This document shows, piece after piece, positions 1 to 5,969 of a stretch of DNA of 12,788 nt. The stretch's first letter is position 1. The number at the start of each line of letters is the position of its first letter. Both the position numbers and the translations under genes were made by a program. Under the pieces are notes generated by a model. The model did no database searches and was not told the DNA's origin. It was given only the letters and a program-made list of their open reading frames with translations. Source of the stretch: Planctomycetota bacterium (lineage in GTDB: Bacteria > Planctomycetota > Planctomycetia > Gemmatales > Gemmataceae); assembly GCA_016200155.1 (NCBI GenBank), contig JACQFG010000068.1:1-12788 (forward strand). Reading direction: 5' to 3'.

Positions 1-57
1 CGGCGTACTCTCTGAATGGGGTTCAGGAGGTCGCTGGTTCGAATCCAGTCGCCCCGA
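1..57 (+). tRNA. tRNA-Pro (GGG), 3' part only
   Basis: This is the 3' two thirds of a proline tRNA cut by the window edge. The anticodon stem is 11-15 paired with 23-27 and the seven-base loop is 16-22, with GGG at 18-20 preceded by T. The variable loop is 28-32. The T stem is 33-37 paired with 45-49, around the loop TTCGAAT. The acceptor 3' strand CGCCCCG is at 50-56, followed by discriminator A at 57. The 5' acceptor strand and most of the D arm lie outside the window. G72 (implying C1), A73 and the G35-G36 pair are the known bacterial tRNA-Pro identity elements, which supports the call. CCA is not encoded (CTT follows), so a CCA-adding enzyme must finish the 3' end. Confidence 0.9.
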
Positions 58-69
58 CTTTTTCACAAG

Positions 70-103
70 AAGGCCCTTTGACCCGACGGTCCAAGGGCTT
101 TTT
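70..103 (+). terminator. Rho-independent terminator of the tRNA gene
   Basis: The arm AAGGCCCTTTGACC (70-83) pairs with 88-101 around the loop CGAC, with one mismatch (79/92) and a G.T wobble. A run of five T follows at 99-103. It lies 13 bases after the tRNA, where a terminator is expected. It would also insulate the hydrolase gene downstream from tRNA transcription. Confidence 0.65.
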
Positions 104-134
104 CATTTCCGCAACTGTCCGTGCAAAAACCTTT

Positions 135-140
135 TACAAT
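135..140 (+). promoter_or_regulatory. possible -10 box for the hydrolase gene
   Basis: TACAAT at 135-140 resembles a sigma-70 -10 hexamer. It lies about 50 bases before the ATG at 192, just after the tRNA terminator. No convincing -35 hexamer is seen at the right distance, so this is only a candidate. Confidence 0.3.
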
Positions 141-191
141 AGCGTGATGCCATCCGGGGTCGATTCGTTTCGAAACGCACGGGGTGAAATC

Positions 192-2243
192 ATGCAAGCT
201 CTTCAACGATGGTTGCTGGCCGCGCTGGTTTTCGTCAGCGTCTCGACAGTGCGGGCCGAGGTGGTCGAGTTCAAGGTCCTCAAGCGCGAGCCGTTCGCCG
301 GCGGACAGGCGTTCGGCGACGTGGGGCCGTACGAGCAGATCACGGCGCTCGCCCGGTTTGCCGTCGATCCGAAAAACGAGCGCAACCGCGCCATCGTCGA
401 TCTCGATCTCGCGCCCAAGAACGCCGACGGCAAGGTCGAGTTTGCCAGCGACGTCGTCATCCTCGCTCCGAAGAACCTCGCCAAGGGCAACGGGGCCATC
501 TTCTACGACGTCAACAATCGCGGCAACAAGCTGGCCCTGGGCATGTTCAACCGGCCGCCCGGCGGCCCGGCGCCGAGCAAGGACAACCCGGCAGGCGACG
601 GCTTCCTCATGCGCAAGGGCTACACCGTCGTCTGGTCCGGCTGGATCGGCGAGTTGCTCCCTGGCGACGGCCGGCTGCTGCTGCAAGCCCCGCAAGCCCA
701 TGAGAACGGCAAACTCATCAAGGGCATCGTCCGCCATGAAACCAGCAGCGACACCAAAGTAAAATCGATGGTGCTATCGCGCCGGCCCAACCACGGGTCG
801 TATCCGCCGACGAAAGAAGGTGAAGCCAACGCCGTGTTGACCAAACGCGCAATGGAGAAGGACAAGGGCGAGGTCGTGCCGCGCGATCAGTGGAAGCTGG
901 TGCAAGCGCCGCTGCGGCCCGTCACCGACGGCGTGCCGCAAACGTTGCCGGAGATTCGGCTCGAGATCGACGCTGGTTTCGAGCCGGGATGGCTGTACGA
1001 AGTCGTCTATGAAGGCGAAGGCTCGCTCGTGCAAGGCGTCGGCCTGGCGTCGGTGCGCGACCTGATCTCGTTCTTTCGCTTCCGCATAAGCGGAAAGAAT
1101 CCCCTGCGCGACGAGCAGGGGGTGCCGGCGCTACACCGCGCTTATGCGTTCGGCGTCTCGCAGAGCGGGCGGTTCCTGCGGCACCTGCTCTATCAAGGCT
1201 TCAACGAGGACACGCAGGGGCGCATCGTCTTCGACGGCTTGATCCCGCATGTCGCCGGCGGCGGGCTGGGCTTCTTCAACCATCGTTTCGCTCAGCCCAA
1301 TCGGCACAACGGCCAGCACGAGGATCATCTGTACCCCGCCGACGTTTTCCCGTTCACCTATGGCCCTTCGACCGATCCGTACTCCAAGCGCACCGACAGT
1401 ATCCTGGGCCGCTATGCCAAGAGCAAGGTGCAGCCGAAAGTCATGCACACGCAGAGTGCCGCGGAATACTGGCATCGCGCCGGCTCGCTCGTCCACACCG
1501 ATCCGCTCGGCAAGACCGACGCCGACATTCCCGACAACGTCCGCATCTACAGCTTCGGCGGCACGCAGCACGGCCCCGCCGCGTTCCCGCCGGCCAAGGG
1601 CAACAGCGATAACTACACGAACTTCGCCGACTATCGCCCCTTCCTGCGCGGCTTGCTCGTCGCGCTCGACGAGTGGGTGCGCGAGGACAAGGCCCCGCCC
1701 GCGAGCATCTATCCGCGCTTCGCCGACCGCACCCTCGTGGCTCCCACCCGCGCGGCGACCGGCTTTCCGAAAATCCCCGGCGTGCGCTTTCCGACGGTGA
1801 TTCAACAGCCGTCGTACAATGACTTCGGACCGATGTTCGCGTCGAAGGGCATCATCACGATCGAGCCGCCCAAGGTCGGCGGCGATTACGTCGTGCTCGT
1901 GCCGAAGGGAGACGCCGACGGCAACGACACGGGCATGCTGCTGCCCCCGGAGGTCGCCGTCCCGCTCGGCGCCTACACCGGCTGGAACCTGCGCAAGAAG
2001 ACGATCGGTGCCGACGGCGCTCTCGCCAGCCTGCAAGGCTCCTTCATCCCGTTCCCGCTCGACGACAAGGCCAAGGACCCGCGGCCAACGCTCTCCAAAC
2101 GCTACGCCGACGTCAAGGCGTACGTCGGCTTCCTCGACGACGCCTGCATCCCGCTCGTCCGGGAACGTTACATCGTTGCGGAAGATCGCCCGCGCTATCA
2201 GGCATACGGCACGGCGTTGTGGAAGTTTGTAACCGCCCCGTAG
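192..2243 (+). CDS. secreted alpha/beta-hydrolase domain protein (Abhydrolase_10-like)
   Basis: A 683-residue exported protein. The start at 192 is chosen because GGGGTGAA lies just upstream and because it begins directly with a signal peptide: a basic residue at R6, a hydrophobic stretch about 7-18, and a V-R-A cleavage site after A22. Longer starts at 78 or 147 would bury this signal. The nucleophile elbow is G-V-S-Q-S-G at residues 321-326, with S323 the likely nucleophile because it fits small-x-Ser-x-small. H460, in a GGTQHG segment, is a candidate catalytic histidine. The overall pattern, including FYDVNNRGN near the N-terminus and SGRFLRHLLYQGFNED after the elbow, matches large secreted proteins annotated as alpha/beta-hydrolase domain-containing (Pfam Abhydrolase_10, from memory). 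The substrate is unknown; an esterase in the periplasm or outside the cell is the natural guess. It stands alone, and a hairpin overlaps its stop codon. Confidence 0.9.
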   Translation: MQALQRWLLAALVFVSVSTVRAEVVEFKVLKREPFAGGQAFGDVGPYEQITALARFAVDPKNERNRAIVDLDLAPKNADGKVEFASDVVILAPKNLAKGNGAIFYDVNNRGNKLALGMFNRPPGGPAPSKDNPAGDGFLMRKGYTVVWSGWIGELLPGDGRLLLQAPQAHENGKLIKGIVRHETSSDTKVKSMVLSRRPNHGSYPPTKEGEANAVLTKRAMEKDKGEVVPRDQWKLVQAPLRPVTDGVPQTLPEIRLEIDAGFEPGWLYEVVYEGEGSLVQGVGLASVRDLISFFRFRISGKNPLRDEQGVPALHRAYAFGVSQSGRFLRHLLYQGFNEDTQGRIVFDGLIPHVAGGGLGFFNHRFAQPNRHNGQHEDHLYPADVFPFTYGPSTDPYSKRTDSILGRYAKSKVQPKVMHTQSAAEYWHRAGSLVHTDPLGKTDADIPDNVRIYSFGGTQHGPAAFPPAKGNSDNYTNFADYRPFLRGLLVALDEWVREDKAPPASIYPRFADRTLVAPTRAATGFPKIPGVRFPTVIQQPSYNDFGPMFASKGIITIEPPKVGGDYVVLVPKGDADGNDTGMLLPPEVAVPLGAYTGWNLRKKTIGADGALASLQGSFIPFPLDDKAKDPRPTLSKRYADVKAYVGFLDDACIPLVRERYIVAEDRPRYQAYGTALWKFVTAP

Positions 2244-2265
2244 GGACAAGCTGCCAGCTTGTCCC
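2243..2265 (+). repeat. short perfect hairpin at the end of the hydrolase gene
   Basis: GGGACAAGCT (2243-2252) and its exact complement (2256-2265) flank the loop GCC, giving a 10-bp stem. Its first G is the last base of the TAG stop codon. There is no T run after it, so it is not a typical Rho-independent terminator. It may stabilise the mRNA end or be another dispersed repeat. Confidence 0.7.
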
Positions 2266-2301
2266 TGAAGCGCCGGATACCGCGGAGTTCAGGGGCAAGT
2301 C

Positions 2302-2388
2302 GTAGGGTGCGTCAAGCGTACTCGCGCGGACGCACCCCGCAGTTGCAAGTGCTGGTGCGTCCGCGCGAGTACGCTTGACGCACCCTAC
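2302..2388. repeat. perfect 35-bp inverted repeat
   Basis: The arm at 2302-2336 begins GTAGGGTGCGTCAAGCGTAC. It is repeated exactly in inverse at 2354-2388, around a 17-base spacer (2337-2353). No coding sequence lies within. A perfect arm of this length with a short spacer is typical of palindromic REP or MITE-like elements, and the motif looks like ones widespread in planctomycete genomes (recollection, not a search). It lies between the hydrolase gene and the methyltransferase gene, ending 37 bases before the latter's start. Confidence 0.9.
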
Positions 2389-2425
2389 GGTCTGTGGAAT
2401 TTCGTGAAGGGGAAGTGACGCGCCT

Positions 2426-3541
2426 GTGAAATTCTTCGCCACCTGCGCTCGCGGCCTCGAAAAAGTCCTCGCGGACGAACTGCGCCAACTGCACGCCGAG
2501 CAGATCGAGCCGGGCCGCGGCGGCGTCCGCTTCCATGGCGATCTCGCGCTGCTCTATCGCGCCAACCTCTGGCTGCGTACGGCGGTCCGCATTCTGACCC
2601 CCATCCTCGAAACGCCGGTGCAATCGACGGACGACCTCTATGCCGCCGTGCAATCGATCGACTGGTCGGGCTACCTGACGCCGGAGCACACGCTGGCCGT
2701 CGATTGCAACGTGCGCGACTCGGCCATCACGCACTCGAAGTTCGCCGCCCTGCGCGTCAAGGATGCCATCTGCGATCAGTTCGTCGCCCGCGTCGGCAAA
2801 CGGCCCAGCGTCGATACCGAGACGCCGATGGTCGGATTCAACCTCCATATCTACCAGAACGAGGCCGTCCTCAGCCTCGACAGCTCCGGCGAATCGCTGC
2901 ACAAGCGCGGCTACCGCGAGATCCTGACGAAGGCCCCGCTCAACGAAGCCCTCGCCGCGGGCCTCGTGCTGCTGACCGGTTGGCACGGCGATGTGCCGCT
3001 CGTCGATCCGATGTGCGGGTCGGGAACGCTGTGCATCGAGGCGGCCTGGATGGCGCTGCGCCGTCCGCCCGGTCTGACGCGTCGTCGGTTCGGCTTCATG
3101 GGCTGGATGAACTACGACGTCGGCACGTGGACGACTTTGCGGGACGAAGCGCGTCGCCAGGTTGCCAAAGATCTGCCGGCGCCGATCCTGGGATTCGATC
3201 TCCGCCGCGACGCCATGCACTTTTCCGAGACGAACGCCCGCGCCGCCGGCATCGCGCATCAATTGAAGTTCGCCCTGCGGGACGTGAGCGACTTCACGCC
3301 GCCGGAGGGCCCGCCGGGCGTCCTGATTTGCAACCCGCCCTATGGCGAGCGCCTCGGCGACGAACGCGAATTGACGACGCTCTACCGCAGGCTCGGCGCC
3401 GTCTTCCGCGAACGCTGCACCGGCTGGTCGCTCTGGGTCTTCACCGGCAACGCCTTCCTCGCCCGCCAGATCGGCAAACCCGCCCAGGTCATCGACCTCT
3501 TCAACGGCAAGATTCCCTGCCGCTTTCTCCGGTATGAGTGA
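2426..3541 (+). CDS. rlmL: THUMP-domain class I RNA methyltransferase (RlmL N-terminal type)
   Basis: A 371-residue SAM-dependent methyltransferase of the COG0116 type. An N-terminal ferredoxin-like plus THUMP region covers about residues 1-155, beginning MKFFATCARGLE as in this family. The Rossmann methyltransferase domain follows. SAM motif I is DPMCGSGT at 194-201 and the catalytic NPPYGER is at 303-309. This NPPY signature is that of N2-guanine and N6-adenine methylases. Known members make m2G2445 in 23S rRNA. E. coli RlmL also carries a second methyltransferase domain (m7G2069), which is absent here, so this is the short stand-alone form. The start is GTG, with AAGGGGAAG at 2407-2415. 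The exact target base is inferred from the family, and the symbol refers to the N-terminal activity only. Confidence 0.9.
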   Translation: MKFFATCARGLEKVLADELRQLHAEQIEPGRGGVRFHGDLALLYRANLWLRTAVRILTPILETPVQSTDDLYAAVQSIDWSGYLTPEHTLAVDCNVRDSAITHSKFAALRVKDAICDQFVARVGKRPSVDTETPMVGFNLHIYQNEAVLSLDSSGESLHKRGYREILTKAPLNEALAAGLVLLTGWHGDVPLVDPMCGSGTLCIEAAWMALRRPPGLTRRRFGFMGWMNYDVGTWTTLRDEARRQVAKDLPAPILGFDLRRDAMHFSETNARAAGIAHQLKFALRDVSDFTPPEGPPGVLICNPPYGERLGDERELTTLYRRLGAVFRERCTGWSLWVFTGNAFLARQIGKPAQVIDLFNGKIPCRFLRYE

Positions 3542-3551
3542 AAAAAAACTG

Positions 3552-3690
3552 AACCACGGGGGACACGGGGATCACGGGGAAAGGCAAAGAGGGTGAATTC
3601 CACGTGCCGCACGGTCCAATTCGTATCCACCGACCGTTTCGCCATGTAAAATTCTGGTATGCCCCCGTGCTCCCCGTGTCCCCCGTGGTT
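3552..3690. repeat. imperfect inverted repeat with 28-bp arms and 83-base spacer
   Basis: The arm 3552-3579 starts AACCACGGGGGACACGGGG. It matches the inverse of 3663-3690 at 27 of 28 positions. Each arm is itself a small tandem array of about nine bases (CACGGGG repeated three times). The spacer 3580-3662 is AT-richer than the genes and codes for nothing evident. It fills most of the 228-base gap before glgC. The layout suggests a non-autonomous palindromic element. Any glgC promoter must lie inside or just after it. Confidence 0.85.
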
Positions 3691-3769
3691 CCGATGGTTT
3701 GGACTCCGCGTGAAAATCCAATAAGACGGAATTGCACCTCGCGTCCTTGCGAACCAGGAGAAGGGCATC

Positions 3770-5005
3770 GTGAGAAACGTCCTAACCTTAATCCTCGCCG
3801 GCGGCAAAGGAACCCGCCTCGAGCCGCTCACGCGCGACCGCGCCAAACCCGCGGTCCCGTTCGGCGGGCTCTATCGCATCATCGACTTCCCGCTCTCGAA
3901 CTGCCTCAACAGCGACCTGCGCCGCATCCTCGTCCTCACGCAATACAAGGCCCGCAGCCTCGATCGACACATCGCGACGGGCTGGGGCTATCTGAGCCGG
4001 GAGCTGGACGAGTACATCGACGTCCTGCCGCCGCAGCAGCGCCTCGATGAAACGTGGTATCAGGGGACCGCCGATGCGATCTATCAAAACATTTACACGA
4101 TCGAGAAGGCCAAGCCGGAGTACGTGCTGATCCTTGCGGGCGATCACATCTACAAGATGGATTACGGCGACATGATCCGCGCCCACCTCGAGAAGGGGGC
4201 GGACCTGACCGTCGGCTGTCTGCCGGTGCCGGCCAAGGAGAGCATTCATTTCGGCGTCATGCAGGTCGACGCCGCCGAGCGCATCCTCGGCTTTCAGGAG
4301 AAGCCGAAGGATCCGGTCACGATTCCCGGCGAGCCGGACCGCATCATGGCCTCGATGGGCATCTACGTCTTCACGGCCCGGCTCATGTACGAGCTGCTCT
4401 GCCAGGACGCGACCAAGCCGGACAGCAGCCACGATTTCGGCAAGAACATCATTCCGAGCATGATCGACAAGTATAAAGTTTTCGGCTATCGTTTCCGTGA
4501 CAAGAACCAGAAGCCGAACGCCTATTGGCGCGACGTCGGCACGCTGGACGCGTATTTTCAGGCGAACATGGATTTGATCCAGGTGGTGCCGGAGTTGAAC
4601 CTGTACGATCAGGTTTGGCCGATCCGCACGAACCAGCCGCAGTTGCCCCCGCCGAAGTTCGTGTTCCGCGAGGAATCGACCGGCCGGCGCGGCGAGGCGC
4701 ATGACAGCATCGTGTGCGCGGGGAGCATCGTCAGCGGCGGGCAGGTAGTGCGCAGCATCTTGTCGCCGAACGTGCGCATCAACAGTTTTGCCCGGGTCGA
4801 GGATTCAATCCTGTTCAGCGGCGTCGACGTGGGCCGAGGCTCGCGCATCCGCCGGGCGATCATCGACAAGGACGTCAAGGTGCCGCGCGATACGGTGATC
4901 GGGTATGATGTGGAGCACGATCGCCGCCGCGGGTTCACGATCACCGAGCAAGGCGTGGTCGTGATCGCCAAGGGCGAGCTGCCGGAGACGTTCAAGAAGC
5001 CGTGA
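3770..5005 (+). CDS. glgC: glucose-1-phosphate adenylyltransferase (ADP-glucose pyrophosphorylase)
   Basis: A 411-residue cytoplasmic enzyme making ADP-glucose and pyrophosphate from ATP and glucose-1-phosphate, the committed step of bacterial glycogen synthesis. The nucleotide-binding segment LAGGKGTRLEPLTRDRAKP is at residues 9-27, followed by VPFGG and FPLSN. QGTADAIYQN and the metal-site AGDHIYKMDY (A123, D125) come next, then GFQEKP and MASMGIYVF. The C-terminal third should form the left-handed beta-helix that tetramerises the enzyme. The length is close to E. coli GlgC (431). The start is GTG, with AGGAG at 3756-3760, nine bases upstream. No other glycogen gene is in the window. Whether it is allosterically regulated cannot be told from sequence alone. 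Confidence 0.97.
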   Translation: MRNVLTLILAGGKGTRLEPLTRDRAKPAVPFGGLYRIIDFPLSNCLNSDLRRILVLTQYKARSLDRHIATGWGYLSRELDEYIDVLPPQQRLDETWYQGTADAIYQNIYTIEKAKPEYVLILAGDHIYKMDYGDMIRAHLEKGADLTVGCLPVPAKESIHFGVMQVDAAERILGFQEKPKDPVTIPGEPDRIMASMGIYVFTARLMYELLCQDATKPDSSHDFGKNIIPSMIDKYKVFGYRFRDKNQKPNAYWRDVGTLDAYFQANMDLIQVVPELNLYDQVWPIRTNQPQLPPPKFVFREESTGRRGEAHDSIVCAGSIVSGGQVVRSILSPNVRINSFARVEDSILFSGVDVGRGSRIRRAIIDKDVKVPRDTVIGYDVEHDRRRGFTITEQGVVVIAKGELPETFKKP

Positions 5006-5006
5006 C

Positions 5007-5062
5007 GCCGCTTGCGGCTTAGCGCTCGCACGGCGTCATGCGAACGCTAAGCCGCAAGCGGC
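5007..5062. repeat. palindromic repeat, family D copy 1
   Basis: The arm GCCGCTTGCGGCTTAGCG (5007-5024) is exactly complemented at 5045-5062. Allowing one mismatch extends the arms to 24 bases (5007-5030 and 5039-5062) around an 8-base loop. It starts one base after the glgC stop and ends 21 bases before the next ATG. A second copy is at 11945-11989 with three differences over 45 bases, and a third probably starts at the right window edge. Confidence 0.92.
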
Positions 5063-5083
5063 TGAAACCGCGAGCGTGAATGC

Positions 5084-5614
5084 ATGAGCGATTCGACGAC
5101 CACGCAACCCCCCGCGCCCATCAAGCGCAACCACGCCTGGATCTACTTCTTCGTCTTCATCTTCTTCGCCAGCGTCGGCGTCGCCGGCACGATGATCTGG
5201 TTCAACCTCAGCATCCAGCTCAAGCCGGAGCAGTTCGAGGCCGCGCAACAGCTCTGGTCGGAGACAGGGCCGAAAAGCTACGACATGATCTACACCAAGC
5301 AGCTCAACGACGCCGCGAAGGTCGACAAGTTCGAAGTAAAAGTGCGCGACGGCAAGGTGACCGAGGTGCGCATGAACGGCAAGCCCCTCGTCAAGGAGTC
5401 GCCCGACGATCAGGACCCGCGCATTCATCACAGCATGGACCAGCTCTTTCGCCACATCGAACGCTTCATGGACATCGACCGGAAACCCGATGCCAAGAAG
5501 GTCTACGTGACGGCAATCTTCGACGACAAGCACGGCGGCCTGCGCAAGTACATCCGCCGTGTGATGGGCACGAACACCCGTATCGAAATGAACGTCACGA
5601 TTGAACCGCGATAG
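5084..5614 (+). CDS. single-pass membrane protein of unknown function (DUF6174-like soluble part)
   Basis: A 176-residue protein. A short polar N-terminus with K14-R15 precedes one hydrophobic segment at about 19-40 rich in Phe, Val and Ile. The rest is a soluble domain predicted outside the cytoplasmic membrane. The segment LWSETGPKSYDMIYTKQL, then VRDGKVTEVRMNGKP, then a MDQLFRHIE helix recalls the layout of DUF6174 proteins; this is pattern memory and moderate at best. No catalytic motif is visible. The ATG at 5084 is the first Met of the frame and gives a sensible topology; its Shine-Dalgarno is weak (GAGCGTGA). The gene follows glgC by 78 bases filled by a palindrome, so co-transcription is uncertain. 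Its last 20 bases overlap the convergent lipoprotein gene. Confidence 0.85.
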   Translation: MSDSTTTQPPAPIKRNHAWIYFFVFIFFASVGVAGTMIWFNLSIQLKPEQFEAAQQLWSETGPKSYDMIYTKQLNDAAKVDKFEVKVRDGKVTEVRMNGKPLVKESPDDQDPRIHHSMDQLFRHIERFMDIDRKPDAKKVYVTAIFDDKHGGLRKYIRRVMGTNTRIEMNVTIEPR

Positions 5615-5792
5615 CTGGGAACGCCTGCACCGGCGGCGTCGGCTCGGAAAACGCCGGCGTCGCGGGCGGTCCCGTGCGGGCATTCGATGCCGCCGGCTGC
5701 CGATTCGCAAACAACGGGTCGGCCGGTATCCCGACGGTTTGGCAGCCGCCAAGGGCGAACAGCAACAGTAAGCAACCAGCGCGGCGCATCAT
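5595..5792 (-). CDS. small lipoprotein, 65 residues, function unknown
   Basis: The frame encodes a very short exported protein. It has MMRR at the start, a hydrophobic core (CLLLLFAL), and a lipobox L-G-G-C with lipidated C17. A Pro- and Ala-rich tail of about 48 residues includes DPLFANRQP and EPTPPVQ. A good Shine-Dalgarno (GGAG, + strand 5798-5801) lies five bases before the first ATG (5792) and eight before the second (5789), so either may be the start. Its 3' end overlaps the oppositely directed membrane protein gene by 20 bases. It would be anchored in a membrane facing the periplasm. It has no recognisable domain; the low-complexity tail suggests an envelope linker or anchor, which is inference. 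Confidence 0.6.
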   Translation of the reverse strand: MMRRAGCLLLLFALGGCQTVGIPADPLFANRQPAASNARTGPPATPAFSEPTPPVQAFPAIAVQS

Positions 5793-5906
5793 GCGATCTC
5801 CGTGTGTCATTGTCATCGAACGGCAATGGAGGCGCAAGTAACAGCGCTGCGTCGAGAAATGGATGAGCAAGAAAAAGCTGGGAAAGGTGTGCGGGTAAGG
5901 AAATGT

Positions 5907-5963
5907 CAGAGCCTGAAGCGTAAGCGAAGGATGCGCGCTCCTTCGCTCACGCTTCAGGCTCTG
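5907..5963. repeat. palindromic repeat, family E copy 1 (full)
   Basis: The 25-base arms 5907-5931 (CAGAGCCTGAAGCGTAAGCG and five more bases) and 5939-5963 are inverse copies with one mismatch, around the spacer TGCGCGC. It lies seven bases beyond the stop of the HEAT gene and could act as a 3' mRNA structure for it. The rest of the 5793-5969 gap holds nothing else I can identify. A single arm of the same family recurs at 7569-7593. Confidence 0.9.
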
Positions 5964-5969
5964 GTCGGC

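Noticed and set aside
1131..2249. Long - strand frame of 372 codons opposite the hydrolase gene
   Set aside because: Its product is Arg/Val/Ala/Gly-rich with no family pattern, as expected for a shadow in GC-rich DNA. The + strand frame has a signal peptide and hydrolase motifs.
2312..3262. - strand frame of 316 codons opposite the methyltransferase
   Set aside because: It begins within the repeat at 2302-2388 and runs against clear methyltransferase motifs; no domain is seen.
2302..3690. Repeats considered as a CRISPR array
   Set aside because: The elements are inverted pairs of different families, not regularly spaced direct repeats with variable spacers, and there are no cas genes.
3604..4050. 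+ strand frame starting inside the repeat before glgC
   Set aside because: Its first part is the palindromic element and its second part is glgC in the wrong frame.
3788..4702. - strand frame of 304 codons inside glgC
   Set aside because: Shadow of glgC, whose own frame carries all family motifs.
5036..5752. - strand frame of 238 codons opposite the membrane protein gene
   Set aside because: Runs through repeat copy D1 and opposes a frame with a clear membrane segment; rich in Arg, Val and His without a motif.
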